NCBI GenBank assembly: GCA_030037185.1
Contig: JASHRR010000945.1
Coordinates: 1 to 14,357, forward strand
Source of the DNA: Xanthobacteraceae bacterium
GTDB lineage: Bacteria; Pseudomonadota; Alphaproteobacteria; Rhizobiales; Xanthobacteraceae
DNA: 14,357 nucleotides
Reading direction: 5' to 3'
In this document: positions 6,973 to 14,179 of the stretch, one piece after another
How positions within the stretch are numbered: the stretch's first letter is position 1
Layout of the letters: the number at the start of each line of letters is the position of its first letter
Made by a program: the position numbers and the translations under genes
Notes under the pieces: generated by a model
The model's input: only the letters and a program-made list of their open reading frames with translations
What the model was told of the DNA's origin: nothing
Databases searched by the model: none

Positions 6973-8262
6973 ATGCCGCTGACCCTTTCCGCCTACCGGA
7001 TCGCCGCCGAGGCCGGGACCGCGCTGGCACCATGGCTGCTCGAACGGCGGCTTGCGCGCGGAAAGGAGAACCCAGATCGCATTGCAGAGCGCCGCGGCGA
7101 GGCGAGCGCCGCGCGCCCGCCCGGCCCGCTGGTGTGGTTGCATGGGGCAAGCGTCGGCGAATTCGTCGCCGTCCTTGCGCTGGTCGAGCGGATTCGTGCA
7201 CGCGGCTTCACGGCACTATTGACGACCGGCACCGTGACCTCGGCGGAACTGGCGGCCAAGCGGTTGCCGCCCGGCGCCCTTCATCAGTTCATCCCGCTTG
7301 ACATGCCGTCTTTCATTGCCCGGTTTCTCGATTATTGGCGTCCCGACCTCGCCCTGTTCGTCGAATCCGAGCTGTGGCCCAATCTCATGCTCGCCGCGTC
7401 CGCGCGCCACATCCCGATGGTGCTCGTCAATGGACGCATGTCGGAGCGCTCCTATCGCCGCTGGCGGTATTTTCCGAAGACAGTCGGAACTCTTCTGCAG
7501 CGGTTTGACCATTGCCTGGTGCGCTCCGTGAGCGATGCCAAGCGCTTCGGCGCGCTCGGTGCCCCCCGCATCAGCGTCAGCGGCAATCTCAAATTCGACG
7601 CTCCCGCGCTGCCGGTCGACGCCGGCAAGTTCGCGGCTTTGGCCGAGGCGACCCGGGGACGACCGGTGGTCGCGGCGGCTTCCACTCATGCGGGCGAGGA
7701 AAGCGTGGTTGTCGATGTTCATAGCCGCCTCAAGCTCGCTTGTCCGGACCTCCTCACCATCATCGCACCGAGGCATCCGCAGCGCGGCGCCGCCATTGCC
7801 GAACTCGCCGCGCCGGCCGGTCTGCGGCCGGCGCTGCGTTCGCACGGGGCCTATCCGACGGGTGAAGTCGATATCTATCTATTCGATACGCTAGGCGAAT
7901 TGGGACTCATCTATCAGCTCGCTCCGATCGTCTTCATGGGCGGCTCGCTCGTTCGTCATGGCGGCCAGAATCCGATCGAGGCCGTCAGGTTTGGCGGCGC
8001 GATCCTGCATGGTCCCCATGTATCCAATTTCGCCGAAATCTATGAAGAACTTGACCGTGCTGGCGGGGCGGCGCTCGTCACCGACGCCTGTGCGTTGACA
8101 AGGCGAATCAGCGCCTGGATCAAAGACGAGGCCGTGCGCAAGGACGTTGCGGAACGGGCGAGGCTCTACGTCGACAGACTCGGCGGTGCCCTCGACCTGA
8201 CAGTGTCGGCGCTTGAGCCGTATTTCATGCAGTTGCGAGAGAATCACACCGCCCATGCGTGA
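6973..8262 (+). CDS. kdtA: 3-deoxy-D-manno-octulosonic acid (Kdo) transferase
   Basis: Transfers Kdo from CMP-Kdo to lipid IVA at the cytoplasmic face of the inner membrane (also called waaA). From ATG 6973 it is 429 residues, close to the E. coli length. WLHGASVGE (55-63) contains Glu63, the expected catalytic base. Other family segments in order: TTGTVTSAEL, HQFIPLDMP, ALFVESELWPNL, VNGRMSERSYRRWRYFP, ISVSGNLKFDAP, STHAGEE, IAPRHPQRG, and IVFMGGSLVRHGGQNPIEA, the C-terminal nucleotide-sugar site. All look intact. An in-frame ATG at 6952 would add seven residues and overlap the previous gene; MPLTLSAYR better matches family starts, but neither has a good binding site. It overlaps lpxK by eight bases (ATGCGTGA), so translation is probably coupled. 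Confidence 0.93.
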   Translation: MPLTLSAYRIAAEAGTALAPWLLERRLARGKENPDRIAERRGEASAARPPGPLVWLHGASVGEFVAVLALVERIRARGFTALLTTGTVTSAELAAKRLPPGALHQFIPLDMPSFIARFLDYWRPDLALFVESELWPNLMLAASARHIPMVLVNGRMSERSYRRWRYFPKTVGTLLQRFDHCLVRSVSDAKRFGALGAPRISVSGNLKFDAPALPVDAGKFAALAEATRGRPVVAAASTHAGEESVVVDVHSRLKLACPDLLTIIAPRHPQRGAAIAELAAPAGLRPALRSHGAYPTGEVDIYLFDTLGELGLIYQLAPIVFMGGSLVRHGGQNPIEAVRFGGAILHGPHVSNFAEIYEELDRAGGAALVTDACALTRRISAWIKDEAVRKDVAERARLYVDRLGGALDLTVSALEPYFMQLRENHTAHA

Positions 8263-9481
8263 CCCCGCCTTCTGGTGGACCGAGCACAGTACGGCTGCGA
8301 CCCTGCTTGCGCCGATAGGCGCCGGCTACGGGGCGATCGCGGCGCGATACATGGCGCGGCAGGGCCGCGAGGCCCTGGTCCCGGTGATCTGCGTCGGCAA
8401 TTTCACCTTGGGCGGCGCCGGCAAGACCCCCACCGCCATCGCCCTCGCGCGTCTCCTGTTGGCATCGGGCCATCGCCCGTTCTTTCTGTCGCGCGGCTAT
8501 GGCGGGCGCGTCGCCGGTCCGGTCCGCATCGATCAGCCTCACGCTGCCTCTGCTGGCAGGCGCGGCAGGCCCGCCAGCGGCGCAATGGCGCCTGGCCTGG
8601 CCGCATTTGTCGGCAGCGGATTGGCAGCGGGGTCGGGAGAATTGGTTCCGAAACCCGGCCCGACCGTCCCCCCCGCCGCCGCCCTGCAGCGGGAAGGGAA
8701 CAAGGAGGCAGGCACGCTCACATGCGCTGACCCTACGCCTGCACGGGAGGGCGGGTTGGGAGACGTCGGCGACGAACCTTTGTTGCTCGCGCGCGTTGCG
8801 CCGACGATCGTGGCGCGCGACCGGGTGGCGGGCGCCACGGCAGCGGTGGAAGGGGGGGCCGATACGATCATCATGGACGACGGCCTCCAGAACCCGTCAC
8901 TGCACAAGGACCTGGCTATAGCGGTGGTCGATGGGCGCCGCGGCATCGGCAACGGGCGCCCATTTCCAGCGGGACCGCTGCGCGCCCCCCTCGAGGCCCA
9001 GTTCAACCACATCGATGCGGTGCTTGTGGTGGGCTCGCCAGGTCGTGCAGCACAATACGCGATCGACATCGCGCACAAGCGCGGGACGCCGGTCCTCCAC
9101 GGTGACTTGCATCCGGCCCCCGAGGCGCTCGCCGAGCTCGCCGGCAAGCCGGTTCTGGCCTTCGCGGGGATTGCCGACCCCGACAAGTTCTTCGCCACGC
9201 TGGAAGCGCACGGTATTCCGGCCGCGGTCCGCAAGCCGTTCCCGGATCATCACCGGTATAGGGATGACGAAATAGCGGCACTCCTGGCCTGCGCACAGCG
9301 CAATGACTTGACGCCCGTCACCACCGAAAAAGACGCAGCCCGGCTGAGCCGAGACCCGGCTGGGATCGACTTGATCGCGCGATCGGCGACGCTGCCGGTC
9401 ACCCTCAGATTCCGGGAGGCGCCGGCCGTGGAAGCAATGTTGCGCGCTGCGATACGCCGACGCAGCGTGGCGGCAGGCTAA
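8255..9481 (+). CDS. lpxK: Tetraacyldisaccharide 4'-kinase LpxK with an internal insertion
   Basis: Phosphorylates the lipid A disaccharide at the 4' position to give lipid IVA, at the inner membrane. The protein is 408 residues, against about 330-340 for the family. An N-terminal hydrophobic stretch (14-30) is followed by ICVGNFTLGGAGKTPTA with Walker A GGAGKT (53-58), then FFLSRGYGG (76-84). After the insertion come VGDEPLLLARVAPT (171-184), IIMDDGLQNP (205-214), VVDGRRGIGNG (224-234), FPAGPLRAPLEAQ, VLAFAGIADPDKF and FPDHHRYRDDE. Residues about 98-169 have no counterpart in the family: they are Gly/Ala/Pro-rich and the reading frame is kept across them. Outside this block every motif is intact, so the enzyme is probably active. 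The start is ATG 8255, overlapping the kdtA stop. Confidence 0.92.
   Translation: MRDPAFWWTEHSTAATLLAPIGAGYGAIAARYMARQGREALVPVICVGNFTLGGAGKTPTAIALARLLLASGHRPFFLSRGYGGRVAGPVRIDQPHAASAGRRGRPASGAMAPGLAAFVGSGLAAGSGELVPKPGPTVPPAAALQREGNKEAGTLTCADPTPAREGGLGDVGDEPLLLARVAPTIVARDRVAGATAAVEGGADTIIMDDGLQNPSLHKDLAIAVVDGRRGIGNGRPFPAGPLRAPLEAQFNHIDAVLVVGSPGRAAQYAIDIAHKRGTPVLHGDLHPAPEALAELAGKPVLAFAGIADPDKFFATLEAHGIPAAVRKPFPDHHRYRDDEIAALLACAQRNDLTPVTTEKDAARLSRDPAGIDLIARSATLPVTLRFREAPAVEAMLRAAIRRRSVAAG
8549..8761. repeat. In-frame insertion within lpxK, with stem-loops
   Basis: About 213 bases (71 codons, boundaries approximate) separate two conserved parts of lpxK: GPVRIDQPHAA before and DVGDEPLLLA after. 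Inside are two hairpins: GGCGC (8579-8583) with GCGCC (8588-8592), and GGTCGGG (8631-8637) with CCCGACC (8659-8665). The part at 8665-8720 has a GCAGCGGGAAGGGA run loosely like the palindromic repeats seen elsewhere here. I see no clear target duplication. It could be a compound or decayed repeat element. Confidence 0.55.
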
Positions 9482-9702
9482 TCAAAGCGTGCGGGATAGA
9501 GCCGCTGCAGCACCGCCCGCGGACCGGCATATGCCTCTTGGCGTTCGACGCTCCAATATTTCAATTCCTCAAGCGGGATCGGGGCCCCGGTGACCGCGCA
9601 ACGCACGTATGCGCCGGGACGCATGACCCGAAAATCTCCGTCAAGATACTTGACCTCCGCTTCGCCAGTTGAGGACGAGTGTGGGTCGAAGCGATTGAGC
9701 AC
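9478..9702 (-). CDS. DUF2093 family protein
   Basis: A 74-residue protein starting VLNRFD at a GTG, with GGGAG about eight bases upstream. KYLDGDFRVMRPGAYVRCAVTGAP (18-41), then IPLEELKYWSVERQEAY (42-58) and an AVLQRL end, match DUF2093, a small alphaproteobacterial family often found next to lpxK. The single Cys35 is not part of a CxxC pair. There is no signal peptide or membrane segment. It is convergent with lpxK and the two stop codons share bases (overlap 9478-9481), which leaves no room for a terminator between them. The role is unknown. The open frame continues upstream of the GTG but loses family similarity there. Confidence 0.82.
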   Translation of the reverse strand: MLNRFDPHSSSTGEAEVKYLDGDFRVMRPGAYVRCAVTGAPIPLEELKYWSVERQEAYAGPRAVLQRLYPARFD

Positions 9703-9819
9703 CGATAAGCTCCCGGTTGGCGGGCATGGGACCGCGAGGTAACCATCGTCAAGATAGGCATTCTTAGCCCGCTGTAAAAGCCGTTTGTTGCAGCCCCCCG
9801 ACGGGTCGGGCGAGCCTGC

Positions 9820-9846
9820 GCCCCCATTTTGCGGACCCAGGGGGGC
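9820..9846 (-). terminator. Possible terminator hairpin downstream of the S9 peptidase
   Basis: GCCCCC (9820-9825) and GGGGGC (9841-9846) form a 6-base stem with a 15-base loop. A second short hairpin, CCCGA (9797-9801) with TCGGG (9806-9810), follows in the minus direction. Both lie past the peptidase stop, in the 208-base gap before the DUF2093 gene. There is no T run, so the call is weak. Confidence 0.2.
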
Positions 9847-9910
9847 CGCCACAAGGATCGCTCCTGCATCGCGATGCTGCCCTAAGGGGCGAGGTCGGAG
9901 CGCAAATCTT

Positions 9911-11878
9911 TTAGAACGTCAGCCCGATCCTGAACACTTGCACCGCATAAAACGCAAGCTCCGCGTCAAGACAGCGCTTGATGTTGTCGGCCTGACGAAA
10001 ACCGTGCTGTTCGCCCGTGAACAGGAAATACCCGACCGCGTTGCCGTTGCGCCGCAACGCCTCAACCATCATCTCGGTCTGATTCGGCGGCACGACGGCG
10101 TCCTCGGCGCCCTGGAAAAAAATGACCGGCTTCGACACCCGATCGGCGTGATAAAATGGCGACCGCGCGCGATATCGCTCCTGCATTTCCGGAAACGGCC
10201 CGATCAGCCAATCGAGATATCGCGACTCGAACTTGTGGGTGTCGCGGGCCAGCGCCGCAGCGTCGCTGACGCCGTAATAGCTCGCCCCGCCCTGGAAGAA
10301 GTTGCGAAAGGCGAGTGCCGCGAGCGTGGTGTAGCCGCCGGCGCTGCCGCCGCTGATGACGACACGCTCTGCGTCCACCAATCCCCGCTCCGACAGAAAT
10401 TTGGCGCCGTTCACGCAGTCGTCTATATCGACGATGCCCCAATTCAGCCTAAGCCGCTCCCGATATTCGCGTCCAAATCCGGTGCTGCCGCCGTAATTGA
10501 CATCGAGCACCGCAATGCCGCGGCTGGTCCAGAACTGGATCCCGAGATTGAGCGTGCTCGACGCTGAGGAGGTCGGGCCGCCGTGACACTTGACCAGCAG
10601 CGGAGGCCGTTCGCCCGCACCGCCGGCGTAATCGGGATTATGGGGCGGATAGAACAATCCGAACGCCGTCCTGTCTCCAGTCGTCGGGAATTCCACCGGT
10701 TCGACTTTGGCGAGGTAGTTGACGATGCGCGGCTCTGTTCGATCGAGCAGGTCAGTCGCCTGCTTGAGCATGCGATGTCGCCCCGATTGGAGATTTAAGG
10801 CGATGATGGAGGTTGGCCGGTCCGGCGCTCCAGCCCGAAACGCCACCCGGTCGCCGTCGGCACGGACCGACCCGAATTCCGTGAACTCGGTCTTGACGGC
10901 TTGCAGGGTCCCGGTCGTCAAATCCAACGTGGCGAGCTCGCCAAGCCCGCCCGTCGTATAAGCACATACGATACGCCCGGCGCCGGAGAATGCGTAGCTC
11001 GACATGCCGAGATTCCATTGCGGCATGCCGAATTCCGCCGCCTTCGGGCAAAGCGGCCGCGTCGTTGTGGCGGCGACATCGTAAGCGTAAAGATTCCACC
11101 AGCCGGTGCGATCGGAAACGAAGACAATCTCGTTGCCATCGGGCGACCATTCAGGCTGGAAGACCGATTCGTCCAAGCCGCCTGCGATGACGCGGACGCC
11201 GGCAGGCGCGCCACGGGGATCGAGTTCCGCGAGATAAAGCGTGGTTCCGTTCCAAGGCATGTTGGGATGATCCCAAGCAAGCCACAGCATGCGCTTCCCG
11301 TCTGGCGCCAGGCGCGCCGAACAGAAGAAATCGTGTCCGCCGATAAGCACCTCGCCGGCGCCGCCACGATCGAGATCAATCGCCACGATGGCGTTGACGG
11401 GCTCGCCTTCGACCGTATGATCTTCGCGCACGCCAATCCAGCGCCCGCGCCGCCGGTCGAGCACGCCGTCGCTGTAGCGCCACACCCCTCCCTTCCCGGC
11501 CCCGCTTGCGGAGGAGAAAAGGGAGGGTGTCAGCGGCTCGGGGTCAGCCTCGGCGGCACGCTGGCGGTACAGGCGCTGGTCGACAAAGTTCGAAAAGATA
11601 CACGTCCCGTCCGCTACCAGCCACGCCGCGCCGCCATACTCATGAACACGCGTGCGGACATTGAAGCCGGCGGGCGTGATGTCAGCGACAGCGCCGTCAG
11701 GGCCGGCGCGAACGATCACATTACGGCCTTGCTGCTGCGGCCGCCCTTCGAGCCAGTAGACGTGATCCCCGTCGACGCGAACGTCCGACAACATCGTGCT
11801 CTGGGCGACGATGAGGTCGGAGGTAATTGGCGATTTCCAGGAGCCGTAAAGCGCGGTCTTGGCTGTAGGCATTGGCAT
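9911..11878 (-). CDS. S9-family prolyl-oligopeptidase-like serine hydrolase
   Basis: A 655-residue cytoplasmic protein with no signal peptide. The N-terminal two thirds is a beta-propeller with WSPDGNEIVFVSDRTGWWNLY and similar Asp-box-like blades. The last 230 residues are an alpha/beta hydrolase: KCHGGP (oxyanion region), GREYRERLRLNWGIVDIDD, ISGGSAGGY with nucleophile Ser512, EDAVVPP with Asp593, and GEQHGF with His625. The triad is complete. The style is closest to acylaminoacyl-peptidase/dipeptidyl-peptidase relatives that cleave short peptides; the exact substrate is open. One base separates the start from the stop of the upstream propeller gene, so they form an operon. A second ATG lies two codons in. 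Residues about 117-132 (TPSLFSSASGAGKGG) come from a palindromic repeat copy in a propeller loop. Confidence 0.88.
   Translation of the reverse strand: MPMPTAKTALYGSWKSPITSDLIVAQSTMLSDVRVDGDHVYWLEGRPQQQGRNVIVRAGPDGAVADITPAGFNVRTRVHEYGGAAWLVADGTCIFSNFVDQRLYRQRAAEADPEPLTPSLFSSASGAGKGGVWRYSDGVLDRRRGRWIGVREDHTVEGEPVNAIVAIDLDRGGAGEVLIGGHDFFCSARLAPDGKRMLWLAWDHPNMPWNGTTLYLAELDPRGAPAGVRVIAGGLDESVFQPEWSPDGNEIVFVSDRTGWWNLYAYDVAATTTRPLCPKAAEFGMPQWNLGMSSYAFSGAGRIVCAYTTGGLGELATLDLTTGTLQAVKTEFTEFGSVRADGDRVAFRAGAPDRPTSIIALNLQSGRHRMLKQATDLLDRTEPRIVNYLAKVEPVEFPTTGDRTAFGLFYPPHNPDYAGGAGERPPLLVKCHGGPTSSASSTLNLGIQFWTSRGIAVLDVNYGGSTGFGREYRERLRLNWGIVDIDDCVNGAKFLSERGLVDAERVVISGGSAGGYTTLAALAFRNFFQGGASYYGVSDAAALARDTHKFESRYLDWLIGPFPEMQERYRARSPFYHADRVSKPVIFFQGAEDAVVPPNQTEMMVEALRRNGNAVGYFLFTGEQHGFRQADNIKRCLDAELAFYAVQVFRIGLTF
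11486..11527. repeat. Palindromic repeat copy inside the S9 peptidase gene
   Basis: CCCTCCCTT (11486-11494) and AAGGGAGGG (11519-11527) form a perfect 9-base stem with a 24-base middle. ACAC and GTGT extend the symmetry outward across a one-base bulge. The middle contains GCTTGCGGAGG, like the GCTTGCGGGAGG of the copy in the HNH-like gene. It is translated in frame in the peptidase and adds about 16 Ser/Gly-rich residues in a loop. Confidence 0.65.
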
Positions 11879-11879
11879 C

Positions 11880-12995
11880 CTAATTCTGAGGGTCCAGCCG
11901 CCTGAACTTCTGAATGCGTTGTCCGGTGTTCACCTCGGCCGTATAGATGTTGCCCTGGTGATCGACCGCAATGTTATGCAGCGCCGTGAACTGTCCGGCC
12001 TGGCGGCCGACGCGGCCGAAGCGCCCCAAGATCTCCTTGGTGGCGTGGTCCAGGATGCGCACTTCACCGTTGGCGCCGTCGGCCATATAGATGAATTTCT
12101 GTTCCTTGTCGGGCGAGAATACGAGCTCGTAGACTGACCCCGTGGCCCGCGTGTTCTTCTCATAAAAATGCTCCGACACGAACGTGCCGTCCTTGCGGAA
12201 GATCTGAACGCGATCATTGGTGCGGTCGCAGACATAGACGAATCCGTCCTTGTCGAAGCGCACGCAGTGCACCGGATTGCCGAATTGCTGGGAGGGAGCC
12301 TTGGTGGGGTCGTAGGGCGGCGTCTTTTCATCGCTCGGCCTCTTGCCGTAAGCGCCCCAGTGGCGTTTGTAGGCGCCCGTTTCGGAATCGAAAACGACGA
12401 TCCGTCGATTGGCATAGCCGTCGGCAGCGAACACCTCCTTGGCGGCAGTGTCGACGGCGATGTCGGCTGGCGAGCCAAGCCGCTCGGTCGAATTGCTGTC
12501 ATTGCCGGCGCCGGATTTGCCGATCTGCAGCACGAACTTGCCATCCATTGTGAACTTGAGAAGCTGGCCGTCCGACTTGCCGTTACCGGCGAGCCAGACG
12601 AAATCATTGTCGTCGATAAAAATTCCGTGCTCGGACTCCGGCCACTGATAGCCCGGCCCCGGACCACCCCATGCGCGCAAAAGATTGCCCGACTGGTCAA
12701 ATACCAGCACCGGCGGCGCCGCCGCACAGCACCGGGACGGGGGCGGATTTTGCTCGGCCGCACGCTCGCGCTGGGTCAACGAATTCGGGCGTTGGACGAT
12801 CCAGATGCGGTCAAGCCGATCGACCGTGATGCCGGCGACCTGGCCGAGGATCCACGCCTTCGGTAGCGGCTTCGGCCACAGCGAATCGACCTGGAACTGC
12901 GGAATGGCTGGCTTCGCATCTTGTGCTGATGCGGGGCACAGCGCCGCCAACATCGCGGCCGCTGCCATCAGAGTATGGGTAACTTGTTTCATCAT
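11880..12995 (-). CDS. Exported NHL-repeat beta-propeller protein
   Basis: A 371-residue protein with an N-terminal signal peptide (MKQVTHTLMAAAAML, cut near ASAQ at residue 25), so it should be periplasmic or secreted. The rest is a six-bladed propeller of NHL type. Repeating blades include VAGITVDRLDRIWIVQRPN, HGIFIDDNDFVWLAGNG, PADIAVDTAAKEVFAADGY with NRRIVVFD, HCVRFDKDGFVYVCDRTNDRVQIF, and HNIAVDHQGNIYTAEVNTGQRIQKF. The family overlaps proteins labelled peptidyl-alpha-hydroxyglycine amidating lyase, but I cannot show that activity. SRCC near residue 90 offers paired cysteines. Two ATGs stand at the start (12995, 12992); GGGGAGG upstream gives the second a better spacing. It is the first gene of an operon with the S9 peptidase. 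A palindromic repeat lies just upstream. Confidence 0.83.
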   Translation of the reverse strand: MMKQVTHTLMAAAAMLAALCPASAQDAKPAIPQFQVDSLWPKPLPKAWILGQVAGITVDRLDRIWIVQRPNSLTQRERAAEQNPPPSRCCAAAPPVLVFDQSGNLLRAWGGPGPGYQWPESEHGIFIDDNDFVWLAGNGKSDGQLLKFTMDGKFVLQIGKSGAGNDSNSTERLGSPADIAVDTAAKEVFAADGYANRRIVVFDSETGAYKRHWGAYGKRPSDEKTPPYDPTKAPSQQFGNPVHCVRFDKDGFVYVCDRTNDRVQIFRKDGTFVSEHFYEKNTRATGSVYELVFSPDKEQKFIYMADGANGEVRILDHATKEILGRFGRVGRQAGQFTALHNIAVDHQGNIYTAEVNTGQRIQKFRRLDPQN

Positions 12996-13047
12996 TTCCT
13001 CCCCGTGTCTCTCCCGGGACGGCGGGCATCCGGCTGCCGCCTCACCA

Positions 13048-13069
13048 CCCTCCCCAGCTCGCGGGAGGG
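13048..13069. repeat. Intergenic palindromic repeat copy
   Basis: CCCTCCC (13048-13054) and GGGAGGG (13063-13069) form a perfect 7-base stem with an 8-base loop. The core at 13049-13068 matches the copy in the HNH-like gene at 18 of 20 bases. It lies upstream of the propeller gene and may fall in its 5' untranslated RNA, where it could fold. Confidence 0.65.
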
Positions 13070-13163
13070 AGTGAGGGAGCGACAGGGCGAGACGCCCCTC
13101 GCTCCAGGGCTAAAAGCGCTGGGCACAAGACCCGAATGAGTCCAATTTCCATCCCAAGGTTCG

Positions 13164-13172
13164 TGTTATACA
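13164..13172 (+). promoter_or_regulatory. Possible extended -10 promoter element
   Basis: TG (13164-13165), one base, then TATACA (13167-13172) fits an extended -10 box about 28 bases before the ATG at 13201. No good -35 box is visible. It would serve the dienelactone-hydrolase-like gene. Confidence 0.3.
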
Positions 13173-13200
13173 GCCTCGCGAACCACACGGGTACCCGCAT

Positions 13201-14040
13201 ATGCGTTACCGTCCAGCTTCATTGGCTTTGGCCACTGCATTGGTATTTTTGCTAGCCGGTACGGCTGCTCGGGCCAGTGGTCCGGAGCCTGTCGAATTGC
13301 GCGAGGGGGACATCACTCTGAAAGCCGTTGTCTACCGGCCCGATGGCGCCGGCCCGTTTCCGGCGGTGATCGCGATGCATGACTGTTCCGGCCTGACCAA
13401 CGCTTCGGGCGCGGTCGACACCAAATACCGCGAATGGGCGCAATTGCTCGTTAGGAACGGCTTCATCGTGCTGTTTCCCGAGAGCTACAGCTCGCGCGGA
13501 CTCGGCGGCCAGTGCGCCGCCCGCAGCCGTCCGGTACGCCCCGACCGCGAGCGGGTCGCGGATGCGAATGCGTCGCGACGGTGGCTCGGCCAACAGGCCG
13601 ACGTGCGGGCGGACCATATTTCGCTGCTCGGCTGGGCGACCGGCGGCAGCAGCGTGCTGTGGGCGATACGCCCGCAGCGCAAGCCGGAAGACAAACCCGA
13701 TTTTAGATCCGCGGTCGCGCTCTATCCGGGCTGTCGCCGCCTCGACTCGACCGCCTGGAGTGCCCGTGTCCCCACCCTGATCCTCATCGGCGCTGCCGAC
13801 GACGTGACGCCGCCGCAGGAATGCGAGCAGATGGTGGCCGGCGCCAAGGGCCGCAGCGCGCGCATCAGCATGATCGTCTATGCGGGCGCATTTCATGACT
13901 TCGACCATCCCAATCGACCGGTGCAGGTCCGCACCGGCTATGCGGTCTCGGCCGACGGCTCGGGGCGCATTCACACCGGCACCAACGCCGCCGCCCGCGC
14001 CGATTCGCTCAAGCGCGTGCCGCAGTGGCTGGCACGGTGA
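13201..14040 (+). CDS. Exported dienelactone-hydrolase-family protein with altered nucleophile
   Basis: A 279-residue alpha/beta hydrolase with a signal peptide (residues 1-26, ending AARAS), so periplasmic. Family features: ITLKAVVYRPDGAGPFPAVI (38-57), the oxyanion segment MHDCSG (59-64), LFPESYSSRG (91-100), GWATGG (144-149), LYPGCR (174-179), LILIGAADDVTPP (193-205) with a catalytic Asp at 200 or 201, and FHDFDHPNRP (231-240) with His232. The nucleophile elbow should read G-W-S/C-x-G-G; here position 146 is Ala (GCG at 13636-13638). Asp and His are kept. One base change from TCG would explain it. The protein may be inactive, bind ligand only, or use another residue. No clear binding site precedes the ATG. 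It is divergent from the propeller operon. Confidence 0.83.
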   Translation: MRYRPASLALATALVFLLAGTAARASGPEPVELREGDITLKAVVYRPDGAGPFPAVIAMHDCSGLTNASGAVDTKYREWAQLLVRNGFIVLFPESYSSRGLGGQCAARSRPVRPDRERVADANASRRWLGQQADVRADHISLLGWATGGSSVLWAIRPQRKPEDKPDFRSAVALYPGCRRLDSTAWSARVPTLILIGAADDVTPPQECEQMVAGAKGRSARISMIVYAGAFHDFDHPNRPVQVRTGYAVSADGSGRIHTGTNAAARADSLKRVPQWLAR

Positions 14041-14179
14041 GGTTGGGATCGTGGTGAAACCGGGAACAGCGGGACCGATGGCCTGTCACGTTCAGTTCGC
14101 TTGCGGCTTGCACGCGGTCGCGCCAAGAAGGGGTGCAGCTTAACAGCGATGACTGAGGCCATGCGAGGTGCCGCATAGG

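Noticed and set aside
10901..11905. Plus-strand open frame of 334 codons opposite the S9 peptidase
   Set aside because: It is antisense to the peptidase propeller, its composition is Arg/Ala/Gly-biased as expected for a shadow frame, and it has no domain.
13252..13974. Minus-strand open frame opposite the dienelactone hydrolase
   Set aside because: It is a shadow of a gene with a signal peptide and an alpha/beta-hydrolase pattern.
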